In this document: piece by piece, positions 34,688 through 46,216 of the stretch
Layout: the number at the start of each line of letters is the position of its first letter
Numbering within the stretch: position 1 is the stretch's first letter
Source: Boswellia sacra
Lineage: Eukaryota > Streptophyta > Magnoliopsida > Sapindales > Burseraceae
Assembly (NCBI GenBank): GCA_013180625.2
Contig: SNVD02014654.1
Span: 1 to 64,000, forward strand
Length of the DNA: 64,000 nt
Direction: 5' to 3'
Made by a program: the position numbers and the translations under genes
The notes under the pieces: model-generated
Databases searched by the model: none
Told to the model about the DNA's origin: nothing
The model's input: the letters and a program-made list of their open reading frames with translations, nothing else

Positions 34688-35194
34688 GAAAACAAAAATA
34701 AATTAATACATTTAGATTAAATAAAAATTAAACAAAAATAAATTAATAAATTTATGGTTTCTCTACTCACCATAAATGAGATATGAGATAGGCATGATTA
34801 GTTATTACAATAAGAAGTTTTATTATTTAAATATATTTTTGAACCTTTAGTAATAAAAAGTTGTTTGGCTAAGTGGTTGAAAGTTTTTGTGATAGCTTAG
34901 AATCTTGGGTTCAAGTCCCTTCATTGCATTTCTTTCAACTAATTTCCTCTTCTTGGATGGAATCTACAGTTAGGAGTATTTAGTTAAATGGATGGAATTT
35001 GATGTTGTATTTAGTTAAAATAACTTATATTGGATGAAATTTGATGCTATTTAATGGAAAATCTAACTGAAGAGGTCTCTATGATGAATTTTAAAATGTC
35101 AAGGGTACCCGATGATGAAAAATGACAAACAGTGAATATCGACGAAATTAAACCAAAACATCGAGGGTCTATGTGATTAAATCCAATAAAAAAT

Positions 35195-35414
35195 AAAAAA
35201 ATTCAAAGGCAATCAAAACCAGTCGACACACACCACTATCACCCACTCATGCCACACACTGCACCATCCCCAAAACAGCCCTCACAACACTCTCACACCA
35301 CCACATCCATTTCAACTCTCTTAAAGAAAAACAAAAATCAATCAAATTAAAAAAAATAATAAAAAACATACAAACAAATCCAGAAAAAATTAGAAGCAAA
35401 GGCCATCTAGCAAA
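35195..35414. other. Spacer between the MITE and the hAT element
   Basis: No gene. AATTAGAAGCAA with neighbouring bases (about 35380-35400) recurs on the far side of the hAT element (about 40133-40150), so the hAT target was itself a locally repeated sequence. The last eight bases (35407-35414, CTAGCAAA) are the left hAT target duplication. Confidence 0.5.
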
Positions 35415-35632
35415 TAGGGATGTCAAAATTACCCGTGCGGGCCGGGTACCCGAATCCACGGCCCAGTATTGCCGGGGAGTCACCCGGATTTCCAGAGAAA
35501 TAGGCCGAGGATGGGGAGAGGAATCCCGAGGAATGCCCGGGACCGGGAGGGGGTTGGGGACTAGTATTCCTGGCCCGAAATAAATATAAAAATATTTTTT
35601 ATTTAATTTATTTAATTTACGACAATATAAAA

Positions 35633-35815
35633 TCCGACACTCGACGGAATCTGACACTCGACATCATGAAATCTGACACCCGATATGAAATCCGACACTC
35701 GATAGCATAGAATCTTACACTCGACAATATAAAATCCGACACTCGATGAAAATTTTTCAGGATGTGTCTAAATTTCATTACAGGGCCCTAATTCTGTCTA
35801 TTTTTTCAATTTTCC
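35633..35815 (+). repeat. Left TCGACACTC array and foldback-type end inside the hAT element
   Basis: Five spaced copies of a CCGACACTCGA-like motif (35633-35747) lead into AAAATTTTTCAGGATGTGTC ... GTCTATTTTTTCAATTTT (35750-35815). This matches the right terminus of the foldback element at 14835-14903. Confidence 0.75.
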
Positions 35816-36520
35816 TGCTTCACTCTCACTGCTTTCGTTCGCCTAACCTGGGTCTTTTCCTTCACTTCAGACTTCACAGGTTCCATGGTGACATAGCTGC
35901 CTGGGTCCTGACTTGCAAGTTGCACTGCCTCCCCGTACCTGCGCTACTCTCTTGATCTGCACTGCTTCTCCAGACCTGCCCTGTGACAGCTTCTCCAGAC
36001 TTCACCTCCACGGTAAGAGCTTCGCCTGACCTGCACCCATGTTTTACGAACTCTACTCCGATCTATTCGTCTTCTTCCTTTTCTGTATCAACTCATTGAG
36101 TCATTGTTCTTTGTTTGAATTTATTTGTCAATAAAAGCTATTAGGGTGCTGTTATGACTTCAGTTTTACCTCCAGTCAGTATTTCCCTTCCCTTGTGATA
36201 CCTCCTTTTGGTCATAATCTAGAACTAGATTTTGAACACATGTCGATGCCGATGAGATTCACAAAACCAAGTTTATTTCTTAAGTACTGACTAATTTGTT
36301 TAACAGATTGGATGCTTTCCCCACTTTGTAATTGTATTTGTATGTGACTAATTTGATTTTGTATGTGACGAATTCACAAAACCAAATTTGTTTAACACAT
36401 CAAAATGGAGATGAATGATGTCATGTCATGTCATCTCCCATCTATTCATGCTTTTGCAATTCCCTTTTTTAGTAGCATAAATGGGGTTATTTTTGTATTT
36501 TTGTAGGTTATATACAAATA

Positions 36521-38887
36521 ATGTCTACATCCAGTGGAAATGATCAACCTACTTATAATGATGATGTGCCAATGGAAGAAAATGAAATGGAGCAAGATAT
36601 TGAGGACAACATGGTTGATGTTTTGGTTGAGGATGGATTTACAAGAAATTCACAAACAGGACGCGGGAAAATACGACCACCAGTTGGTCGTAGCACTCGT
36701 TGGCGTGGACCACGAGGTGGTGTCACAAAGAGAAAGGAGGATCGTCAACCAATGAAACGGTCTTGGGTCTGGGAACATTTTACAAAAGAAATTATTGAGG
36801 GCAGACATAAAGCTATTTGTAACCATTACAAAGCTGCATTGGTTGGTCACCATACAGATGGAACCAAACACTTGGCAAGCCATTTAGGAAGTTGTAAGAG
36901 TCGAAAACAAGCAACAATTAAGAAACAATTCTTGAGTTTTCAAAAGAAGCAATATGGAAGTAATTCATCAAAAATGGTTTGTTGAGACATTTGATAAAGA
37001 CGTTTGCGAGGAAAAGGTGGCCAAAATGATTGTAATGCATGAACTCCCTCTTTGTGTTATTGAGTATGAGGGTTTTAGGGAGTTAATGTATTATGCTCAA
37101 CCTTTGTTTGTTCCCATGAGTCGAAACACTTTAAGGAATGTGGTCTTTAAGATATATGATATTGAGAAGGAAAAGACCATGAAGATGATGGATGCTTGTA
37201 AGAGTAGAATAGAAATAACAACTGATATGTGGACTGCAAGTAATAACAAAAAGGGATACATGTTGTGACAGCACATTTCATTGATGAGCATTGGAGATTA
37301 CAAAGTCGTATCTTGAGGTAAATATATCATATATGAGACATGCTAATATCATACATTTAAAAGAAAAAGACTTAATTTCTTAATTACTAACTAGTGTTTG
37401 ACCTTTACTATTGAATATGTTTTAGGTTCATATATGTTCCATCTCCACACACCGCTAAAGCACTTGCTGATGAGCTAGCTCCTTGTTTGATGGATTGAAA
37501 TGTTGCTCGTAAGTTGTCATGTGTTACTCTTGACAATTGCTTTACTAATGATGCATTGATTCCTATACTGAAAGAAAAATTGGGTGTTCATAACATGATT
37601 TTGAAAGGAAAATTATTTCATATGAGGTGCACATCACACATTTTGAATTTGATAGTAAGAGATGGGTTAGATGTGCTTGGAGATGGGATTGATAAAATTA
37701 GAAATAGTGTCGCCTTTTGGTCTGCTACACCTAAAAGAATTGAGAGATTTGAGAGTGAAGCACGACAAATGAAAGTTTCTTGTACAAGAAAATTGGCAGT
37801 AGATTGTTGCACTAGATAGAATTCAACTTATTTGATGTTGTCTACTAATTGGAATATAGAGATGTGTTTACTCGTTTGCATATGCGTGAAAAAAGTTACA
37901 GATCTTTACCTATGCATTCAGAGTGAGAGTTGGCAAGGTTGATGTGTGACCATTTAAAGTATTTCTATAAGGTGACCCCAGTGACCCCAGTGTTTTCAGA
38001 TACAAGATATTCCACTTCCAACTTGTTTTTTGCTTTAATTTGTGACTTAAGATTGGCATTGACTAAATGGTGTGATTCTCCTCATTCTAAAATAAAAGAG
38101 ATGGCATCACAAATGATAGAAAATTTTGAAAAGTACTGGGAGGTCATTATGGTGTTTTGGCAGTGGCTGCGATCTTGGATCCAAGATATAAAATGCAATT
38201 GATCACATTTTTCTTTCCAAAAATTTATGGAGACAATGCTTCAAAGTATGTTGGAGATGTCAAAGACATTGTTTATGACTTAGTAGAGGAGTACAAACTT
38301 AAAGCTGCCACTGTAGGTATAGGTGAACAAGATAAGTCATTAGCAAGTGAGGTTCTTATGAGTGGTGGGTTGGAAGATATGACCTTTGAGTCCAACTTAG
38401 AGTATCAATCATACATTGGTTCAACTAGTAATACAGTTACTAAGTCTAAGTTAGATTTGTATTTGGAGGAACAATGTTTGAAGCACACTAGTGGCCATTT
38501 TGATATTTTGAGTTGGTGGAACACAAATGTAGGCAAATATCCTTTGTTGGCTGAAATTGCAAAAGATATTTTGCCTATTCCAATTTCTACTGTGGCTTCT
38601 AAGTCTGCATTTAGTACGAGTGGTAGACATTTAAGTCCCCATCATAGCAAACTACATTCAAAGACATTGGAAGCTTTGATGTGCACTCAGAATTGGTTAT
38701 GGGCTCAGTCACGTGGTATTATATTCTCTTCAATGTTCAATCTATATTTTATGATATATGGATATTTCTAATACCTTTTCTTTCCTTTTTTGTTTTCCTA
38801 GGAATGATTCCTGAGTATGAGTTGGTAACAGTAGAAGAAACAGTGTATGATGAGGATGAAGAGCCATTAGAACTATCGACATCGTAA
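36521..38887 (+). pseudogene. hAT transposase (RICESLEEPER/Tag-type), broken
   Basis: The N-terminus (36521-36985) has an acidic start and a BED-type zinc finger, SWVWEHF...AICNHYK...HLASHLGSC, in which the second Cys of the CxxC pair is Tyr. A frameshift leads to 36954-37268 (AKMIVMHELPL, RIEITTDMWTASNNKKGYM). A likely intron covers about 37319-37425. The next pieces carry SCVTLDNCFTNDALI, MRCTSHILNLIVRDGL and AILDPRYKM. The C-terminal hATC dimerisation domain is at about 38440-38710 (FDILSWWNTNVGKYPLLAEI, VASKSAFSTSGR). A last intron leads to IPEYELVTVEETVYDEDEEP. Stops at 37497, 37817 and 37924 plus frameshifts make it inactive. Confidence 0.85.
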
Positions 38888-39029
38888 GCTTGTTCTTGAG
38901 TTGATATGGTCGGGGTATAAATGTTGGATTGTACTTTTTGGATGTTTAGAGTTTAGACTATATTTGCCTTCGTTGAGTTGTGGTTTCTTTATATTTCAAA
39001 CTTATGTTCGATGTAGTTTTTAGGGAATC

Positions 39030-39622
39030 TTAATTAGGGATTTGAGTTTCCGTCAGATTTGTGAACTTATTTTGTGTTTCTAGGGATAAATCTAATGTTA
39101 TTATGTGATTTTTGTGGTTTGATGTGTATGAAAACTGTGAAAACCGACGGGTTTTATTGCGGTAGATCCACTCGACACTCAACACTTACATGTCGAGTCG
39201 TGTCGGATTCACAACCGACACTCGAAATCAGTCTATTTTTGAAGACATCGAGTATCGGATGCATAACACTTACATGTCGAGTCATGTCAGATTCACAACC
39301 GACACTCGATATCAGTATTTTTTAAGACATCGAGTGTCGAGTGTCAGATGTGTCAAATGCATCATCTGACACTCGACACTTACATGTCGAGTTGTGTCGG
39401 ATTCACAACCGACACTCGATATCAGTCTATTTTTGAAGACATCGAGTGTCGGATGATGCATCTGACACTCGACACTTACATAACGAGTCGTATCGGATTC
39501 ATAATCGACACTCGATATCAGTATTTTCAAAGACATCGAGTGTCGGATGCATCGTCCGACACTCGACACTTATATATCGAGTCGTGTTGAGCTCTATCGA
39601 GCGCATCGAGTTTTGTCGAGCG
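39030..39622 (+). repeat. Right TCGACACTC array inside the hAT element
   Basis: 39030-39150 resembles the inner arm of the foldback element (GGGATTTGAGTTT, GTGAAAACCGA). 39169-39622 then has four units of about 120 bp with GACACTCGACACTTACAT, GTCGGATTCACAACCGACAC and GACATCGAGTGTCGGATGCAT, each unit partly palindromic. Confidence 0.75.
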
Positions 39623-40126
39623 TTTTGGCAGGTTTCTTGTTTTAGATTTTTTTTTTGCCTTTTTGCATCATATTTAACTATAACGGCCTTATATTTGCAG
39701 GTTGAAGCAAATGGCAAGTGAATTGTAGACAATAGAGGATGTCTAAATATTGACAGAGGTGGAGTTGTTAAGAGCTTGGAAATGCAGCATTTTTTGAATT
39801 GTAGACAATAGAGGATTGAAAAAAAAAATTACGTCCAGCTAGTCTACATGTGCAAGAATGTTCAGGGAGTACCACACCACCATGCTACATCTACCGCTTC
39901 AGTAAAAGCTCACAAAAACAAATATAAGTACAATTTTTTTAAAATAAAAAATAGAATTAAAAAATCTGAGGATCATTCTGGGGAATTAATATACTCAAAC
40001 CCGGAATGAAATTACCCGGTCCGGCCCCGGCCCTGGGAATCTCGGGGAATTTTTTGGGGCCAAGTAATTAAATGATATGCCGGGGCCAATCCCCAGCTCG
40101 GCCTCGGGATTTTGACATCTAGCAAA

Positions 40127-41187
40127 CCCAGTAAAAATTAGAAGCAACATCCACCCTGGGTAATCCTCATCCATCGCCCTCCAATTGCTCATCCCCACCA
40201 CAACTTACAAAACTCATAAGCAACATTCTCAACTCTTTCGAATAGTCAAAACCCATTGAAAAATAAAAATGAAAATAACATGTCCACATCAGTCTCATAG
40301 AACAAAAACTACATGTGCTAAAAATGACACATAAAACCCACAAACACACATGATAGCCAGACAAAATCTACACATAAGTTACTAAAACATTACTTCAATA
40401 CTCAAGATAAAACTTAAAAAAAGCAGAAAATCAACTAAAATTCCAAATTCCATATTTTTTTTCGTTTTCTTAATTTTCAAAACTGGTGCTAAATCACATT
40501 CATATCAGCACAATTATCACAAATAATCAAAAAATAGTTTAAATTTTCCTTCTTTCACTCAACTTTCCCAGAAACCAAACAAAACTCATAACCAAACTAA
40601 GAAAAACACACAAAACAACCGAAAAACCAGCCAAAAAAATTGTGTTAAATCACATTTGTATCAACACAAATAATCACAAAATAGTTTAAATTTTCCTTCT
40701 CTTGCCCAACTTTCCTAGAAACCAAACAAAACTTACAATCAAACTAAGAAAAATGCACAAAACAAAAAAAATAACTAGATAGCCAAGGCTAAGCCAAGTC
40801 AATACTGGTGGAGGCCACGGTAGCCGTTGCGATGGTTGTGGTGAAGGGTCCGAGTCTAGGTAGTGCCATCCCATTCGGATCCAAGTAGAATCCCTCGGCC
40901 CTGGATTTTTGGACACCATGTGATTTTTTTTTTTTTGGGGTTTTAGCCTTGAAACTATGATGAATGGTGGATTTGGTGGACGAAACTTAGGACCATCTTT
41001 ATCTTTGCTTTTGGGTAACTGAGGTGAAATTTGGGTTTGGAAGTGATTTATTTTAAGGGTTTTTGTTTTATTTATTTTGATGGGGATTTGTATGATTTGG
41101 TTGTTGGCTATAGATGGAAGATGATTTGGATGAGATGGTTCTATGTGAAGAGGAGTTTATTGATGAAATTAGTTGCAAGAAGGAGAT
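40127..41187. other. Intergenic region with a tandem duplication
   Basis: 40487-40618 and 40641-40764 are two copies of one unit of about 150 bp (AAATCACATT..., AATAGTTTAAATTTTCCTTC, AAACCAAACAAAACT). 40930-41180 is G/T-rich with no gene I recognise. Confidence 0.6.
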
Positions 41188-41549
41188 GGGAAAATTTTCA
41201 TCGAATGACCCGTTCCTCATCCAATAACTATAAATGACCCCTTTCTTAAATTTAATTATTTTTTACCCTTTTTATCAAGTGAAAATATAAAATACCCTTA
41301 ACAATTATAAAAATAACAAAAGTGGAAATCAAACCTAATTCACCTCTGTCTTCGCATCTCCTCACCTCTGTTGCTACTCACTTTGATCTAAATAGAACTG
41401 AAATTGAGTTTTATCTATTTTTGTTCAAAACACAAACACCAAACTATGCAGAGACGTTTCAGATTGGGAGTGTTCAGATCCATGTCTCCATGGGTAGTAG
41501 AAACTGTGTGGTCACAGCTTCTCATCTCATCTCGTATAGATCATAGAGT

Positions 41550-41945
41550 GTTTCAAGTTTCCACTCTTCTTTCTCAACATTGACATAAAACTGTTTGATA
41601 CCTCAAGGGTGAGTTCATCACGCTTAACCAAGATCCTCACAGGCTTGTTCATAAACTTCCTTGTAATTTCCAAAGCTTCAGGTGGCATTGTTGTAGAGAA
41701 AACCTCAACCTGAACTTTAGCTGGAAGGAGCTGGAAAATATCATAGATCTGCCAACCATAACACCAAAATTAGAAAGCAAAAATAATCAAACTACAATGA
41801 GATTCTCAAGGTGAATAACCAACAAAAGGCTGCCAATCAAAATATATTATGCTAAACCTAGTCCTTGAAACCATGGGAAAGCATTTCATTAGCCTCATCC
41901 AGCACAAACATCGTAATGTAATCAGGACGAAGAGACTACCTACAT
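41550..41945 (-). pseudogene. eIF4A fragment, two exons with intron retained
   Basis: On the minus strand the first piece (about 41945 to 41858) reads LRPDYITMFVLDEANEMLSHGFKD. This is the DEAD-box region of eIF4A, with Asn where the final Asp of DEAD belongs and TAG where Gln should follow. After an intron (41857-41751, GT...AG) the second exon from 41750 reads [49 protein letters not shown], with a frameshift after it. eIF4A is the RNA helicase of translation initiation. This is only a small internal piece. Because the intron is kept, it was copied from genomic DNA and not from mRNA. Confidence 0.85.
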
Positions 41946-41974
41946 AGCATGTTAAAACAATAGTGTGAATTTTG

Positions 41975-42290
41975 AATGTTGTTGACAATTCCTGCACGAA
42001 TGGGTCGTGCAAGTAGCACCACTAGGTTGTGTAAAAAATAGTGATATTTTTATGTTGTTCACAAACATTGCAAGACCTAATCGTGCAAAATTCCAGATTT
42101 CACTTTTTTGAATGACTTGGTTGTGAAAAAATCCCATAATTTATGCAAAATTTCACAATTCATTTTTTTAACACAAATGGGTCGTGAACTAACACGACAT
42201 AGTCATATAAAACAATAGTGAGCATTTTTATGGTGTTCTCAATTACTGGATGACTTGGCAGTGCAAAATTCCAGAACTCATTTCTTTGCA
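41975..42290 (+). repeat. First GTCGTGC palindrome cluster
   Basis: Spaced GCACGAATGGGTCGTGCA-like and GCAAAATTCCAGA strings with TTTTTATGTTGTTCACAA between them, in decayed direct repeats of about 100 bp. The same units recur at 43760-44300. Confidence 0.75.
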
Positions 42291-43759
42291 TGATGAAATT
42301 GCATTACATTACCATGCAGTTATCATGCAATCTCTTGGTAGTTATATGTATCTCAAGTGAGGGAATGTATTCACAAGCTGTGGCGTTTGATATATTGGTC
42401 ATACAACTTATTATGGTTGCATCAATCTTGGAGATTGTGTGAAGTCTTGTCGAGGCAAAATAACTTTAGATTGACAATTCTAGCCTAAGTTCTTGAATTG
42501 GTTTATAATTTTTGTTTGGTTGATGTAGTTATTGACCCTTGTGTGTAGCTTTATTAAATTGTCAATGTTCATTTTGGATGTCCTAAAGTGCATATACATC
42601 AAACAAAGTATAGATGTCCCAAAATGGTATGAAGATTAATAGAATTCATGTGAAATATATTGCTATATGCAGATATGATAATCATCCTAGTCTGGCAGCT
42701 ATTGAGTTGATGAATGCGCCTCTTGCGCCTAGCATGGATTTAGAAAGCCTTAAAAAGTTCTATAAAGCAAGCTATGAAGCTGTTAGGAAATAAACCTCAA
42801 GTACATATGTGATATTCTCGAATCAATTGGGAGGTGATCCGAAGAAGCTGCTTCAATTTGCAACGACCTTTAGCTATTGAGTTATAACCTCTTCTGGGAG
42901 GGTTTTAATAGTATGACTGTATAGTAAAACATTGATTTCATCTATAACAAACGAGCTTCTGATCTTAGTGCTTTGAGCATATCACATGGCCCTTTGCTTT
43001 TGTTGGTAAGTTAGTATTCCCTTTTGTATGCAAAAAATTACCGGTTAATGTTATGCTATTTGTCACAAATAAGCATCATTAATCAGGTCACGATGTGATT
43101 CATATTGTAGGGGAATGGATTTGTGAATGGAAAGTGAAAAATGCAATAATACAAGATTACCAGAGATTTGCAAAGGTTGAACTTGATGCTTTTGGGCGTG
43201 CCACTTTTGGATGGCCATATTGGTCTTATAAGTGTGACTCTAATCATTAGAGTCTTAGGTGGATGATTGAGAATGATTAAATAGCTCTAGGGTCCTACTG
43301 CTATCACATTTAAGAGCTGGATATAGGAAAGGACAAGCATGTGCACCAATTTGAAAATGTCAAATTGTTAATTAGCAATGTATGCCTATTGACTTTTAGA
43401 TAAAGCTAATGATGCTCTCTTTGTCAGACAATCAACTCATAAGCAATGCTTAATTAAGTAAATGCAAGGACTTTCTTTATCGTTTGTTGAAATTAAATCA
43501 GAAGAAAGTAACCTTTAGATTTATAAATTCCAAAATTCTTCAAGAATTTTCTATGCCCTTTAACTTATTCCTTCTGAAGGGCTCCATTTAATTGTAAAAG
43601 ACTCCAATTGTTTAATTTGGTTTATTTCTCCATGTATGTAGTTTATAGTTGAACATGAAATGGTTCCCCTTACTCTTATCTTTAATGCACTAGAGTATAG
43701 ATCAGAGTGTTTTACAATCAAATCGAGTTTATAGTTGAACATGAATCGAGTATAGATCA
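42291..43759. other. Unassigned stretch between the palindrome clusters
   Basis: Short coding-like pieces with no family I recognise, for example a frame near 42670-42790 reading SLAAIELMNAPLAPSMDLES and one near 43120-43240 with VKNAIIQDYQRFAKVELDAF. They could be pieces of captured genes. Stops separate them. Confidence 0.35.
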
Positions 43760-44300
43760 GAAGATGAGTTTTTTGCATGAATGGGTCGTGCACTAACATG
43801 ACCTAGTCGTGCAAAAACATTAGCAAATTTTTATGTTATTCACAATTTTGCACGACCTGGTCGTGTATGTCGCACGACTTAGTCGTGCAAAATTGCAGAA
43901 GTCATGTTTTTGCACGAACAGGTCGTGTACTAGCACGACCTAGTCACGCAAAACATTAGTGACAATTTTTTGTTGTTCACAATTTTGCACAACTTAGTTA
44001 TGCAAAATTCCAGAGGGCATTGCATGGGGTATTTCTGGCACGAATGGGTCGTGCAAAATTCCAAAGGGCATTTTTGGCACAAATGATTCGTGCAAAATTC
44101 CAGCAGGCATTTTTAGGCACGAATGGGTCGCGAATAACACGACGTAGTCATGCAAAATAATAGTGACAATTTTTTATGTTGTTCACAATTACTACACGAT
44201 GCACGACATAGGCATGCAAAATTCTAGATGTAATTTTTGTTCCAAATGGGTCGTGAACTAACACAACATAGTGAGCATTTTATGTTGTTTTCAACATGTC
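43760..44300 (+). repeat. Second GTCGTGC palindrome cluster
   Basis: At least six units. Each is built on short palindromes such as TTGCACGACCTGGTCGTG, GCACGACTTAGTCGTGC and GGCACGAATGGGTCGTGC, followed by AAAATTCCAGA and separated by TTTTTATGTTGTTCACAA-like spacers. Confidence 0.8.
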
Positions 44301-46139
44301 ATCACATATGTCAAACATAGTTCTAATAAACATAAACAATTTTTAATAAGCAATACAATAGTCACAATTTTTATTTTTGATGCAAAGTCACATTGTTGAT
44401 GTTGTTGATTTTGAAAATCTCTTCAATCCCTTCTCTTCCTCTGTTAATTTTCTTGAGCAATACCACTTTCTCTACTTCCAAACATTAATTTACAAGCAAA
44501 CATACAAGAACAACATACACATTCTTTTTGCATGAAAAAGGGGGTTACAATCGTAACAGAAAGCAAGTCAAATTTCTCATCATTCAAAATAAAGTCAAAA
44601 GGTTGTCAAGTTATCAACGATCAAATTTTAGTAACAATAAGATTCATATTTCAACTGTGTTACATTTTCTTCAAAATGGGATTGGTTGAAAACGAAAATT
44701 TGTCTTCATACATATCAATAAGTTGTACAAATATAGAAATAGGAAACGAATATGCTCTAACAGAAGCTAGAAAGACTTTGTTTGCAGCAAAAAACTTTTT
44801 GTTTTTCCACCAGTGCAAGATCCAATATATGTTCTGTCAATTTTCACATCTTAGCATTCTCTGGCTAAAACACGATTATCTAGGGAATAGGGTTGTAACA
44901 TAACACGGATAACTTATGGTAATAGAAAAAAAAGGGAAGAAGAGAGATAGAATTGTTTAAGTATAAGAATGAAACAATTAAGTACCTACCATTGCCATTA
45001 CAAGCTTATATAGTTTTTCATCATATTGTTTATTTTTGATGTCTTAGAGCAATCTCGTAGTCTCATAGATTGGATCTGCCTATTTACATGCCTCATTCCT
45101 CACATTTGCTTTAGTAGTCTTCGCTGTTGCTTTCCCAGAATTAGCAACAATGAATGATATATATAGAGCTTATGCCATCCATTTCGTGGAATCTAATTCA
45201 TACAGAAAGAAAAAGATGTGTGTAGTTATTAAAAAAATTACAATAGCCAACCAGACACATAGGCAAAATACTATCAAAATATGTGTGAATAAAGGTGAAA
45301 CAAAATCTACTTTTAAACAAATGTGAGAATTCTACTGTAATAATCAAAATTTGCACGTATGCAGGGAGAAATAAACACTAATTATAAAAAATTATATAAA
45401 AGTAACATAATCAGGCAAAATTAAGCACCAAAAATGATAAAATAATGCAAAAACAAGTTGACCTACAATGTAGAATTTAAAATTCAGATGTTCTGAACTT
45501 ATATCCTCATCTTACACCACCAAATATCTAGTTTCATGATTGCTCAAAAGATACATGCACCAGCACAAATCATATGGTAGAAGAACTTTTCCAAATTCAA
45601 CTAAATTAGTCATACACAGTTTAACTTCACCATCTCTCCAACAACAAATGCAAGATCTAACCAATTTTCCTCCTCCATTTTCTCGGTAAACAAGCAGAGA
45701 GTAATGCAGGAAGAAATCAGTAGGATCACATACCTTGGCAAGACTTTGCAACAACACAAAAGCAAAAGAGAATTCAAAATGCCCAATTGAAAGCTCGTCG
45801 ATCCAAATCCTGCACAGTAACGAAACACATTGAAATTCAACAATGTGAATTTATTGTTGAAGAGACTTACAATTGTAGGGCTATGTTTTCCAGGGAGTTG
45901 GACCAAAAGGGTGTGACATTTAAAAAAGTCAACTCTAAAAGAGATCATTTAAAAAAAATGTCTCGAGGAGATTAGAGAACAGTTAGAGGTGGGTAGAGAG
46001 AGAGGAGAGTTTTTTTAATAATATACGTAGGGTATTAATTAGATAAATATATATTAATTTAATTTATTTTAATTTTATAAAAATTATTTAGATTACGATT
46101 TTATTAATTTATCCCTGAAGTCGGTAACAGAAGGCATGT
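44301..46139. other. Unassigned stretch after the palindrome clusters
   Basis: AT-rich with no motif that I recognise on either strand. The longest frames (44532-44903 plus and 45610-45948 minus) have no domain. Confidence 0.4.
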
Positions 46140-46216
46140 AACGGTGGGTAATTTAAAAAAGGTAAGGTCATTTATGATGGTTAGCCAAACCTCAGGTTTT
46201 TAGCGAAATTTTTTAT

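Larger units (their letters stand above)
15537..35184. mobile_element. Mutator-like MITE split by the Athila-type element
   Basis: Left end 15537 (GGGTTAATCACGCAGACCC) and right end 35184 (inverted: GGATTTAATCACATAGACCC) are inverted repeats alike over more than 100 bp, including the segments around TTTCGTCGATATTCA and GGTACCC. AATAAAAAAT flanks both outer ends (15527-15536 and 35185-35194), a 9-10 bp duplication typical of Mutator-like elements. Removing the retroelement and one TSD copy leaves about 1.2 kb of noncoding MITE. The TSD is low in complexity, so superfamily assignment is less certain than the inverted repeats. Confidence 0.7.
35415..40118 (+). mobile_element. hAT transposon with a decayed transposase
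   Basis: Exact 8-bp target duplication CTAGCAAA at 35407-35414 and 40119-40126, the hAT length. Ends share ATGTCAAAAT in inverted orientation (35420-35429 and 40109-40118). Subterminal zones are rich in CCCGG/CCGGG strings (35440-35575 and 40010-40105), as in many plant hAT elements. A broken transposase gene lies inside. TCGACACTC arrays lie at 35633-35747 and 39169-39622. Confidence 0.88.
41188..46216. mobile_element. Transposon-like block with captured gene pieces, ends tentative
   Basis: The left edge (41188-41270, GAAAATTTTCATCGAATGACC ... ATAAATGACC) and the inverted right edge (46140-46216, AATTTCGCTAAAAACCTGAGG ... ATAAATGACC) are loosely alike, as terminal inverted repeats of an old MULE-type element would be. 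Inside are a broken eIF4A fragment, two palindrome arrays and unassigned sequence. I find no transposase and no clear target duplication, so both the limits and the class are inference. Confidence 0.35.

Noticed and set aside
39169..39622. CRISPR-like array of regularly spaced TCGACACTC repeats
   Set aside because: Spacers are repeats of each other, units are partly palindromic, the context is a plant hAT element and no cas genes are present.
44532..44903. 123-codon open frame as a gene
   Set aside because: No domain, AT-rich composition, and it lies inside transposon-like sequence next to the palindrome arrays.
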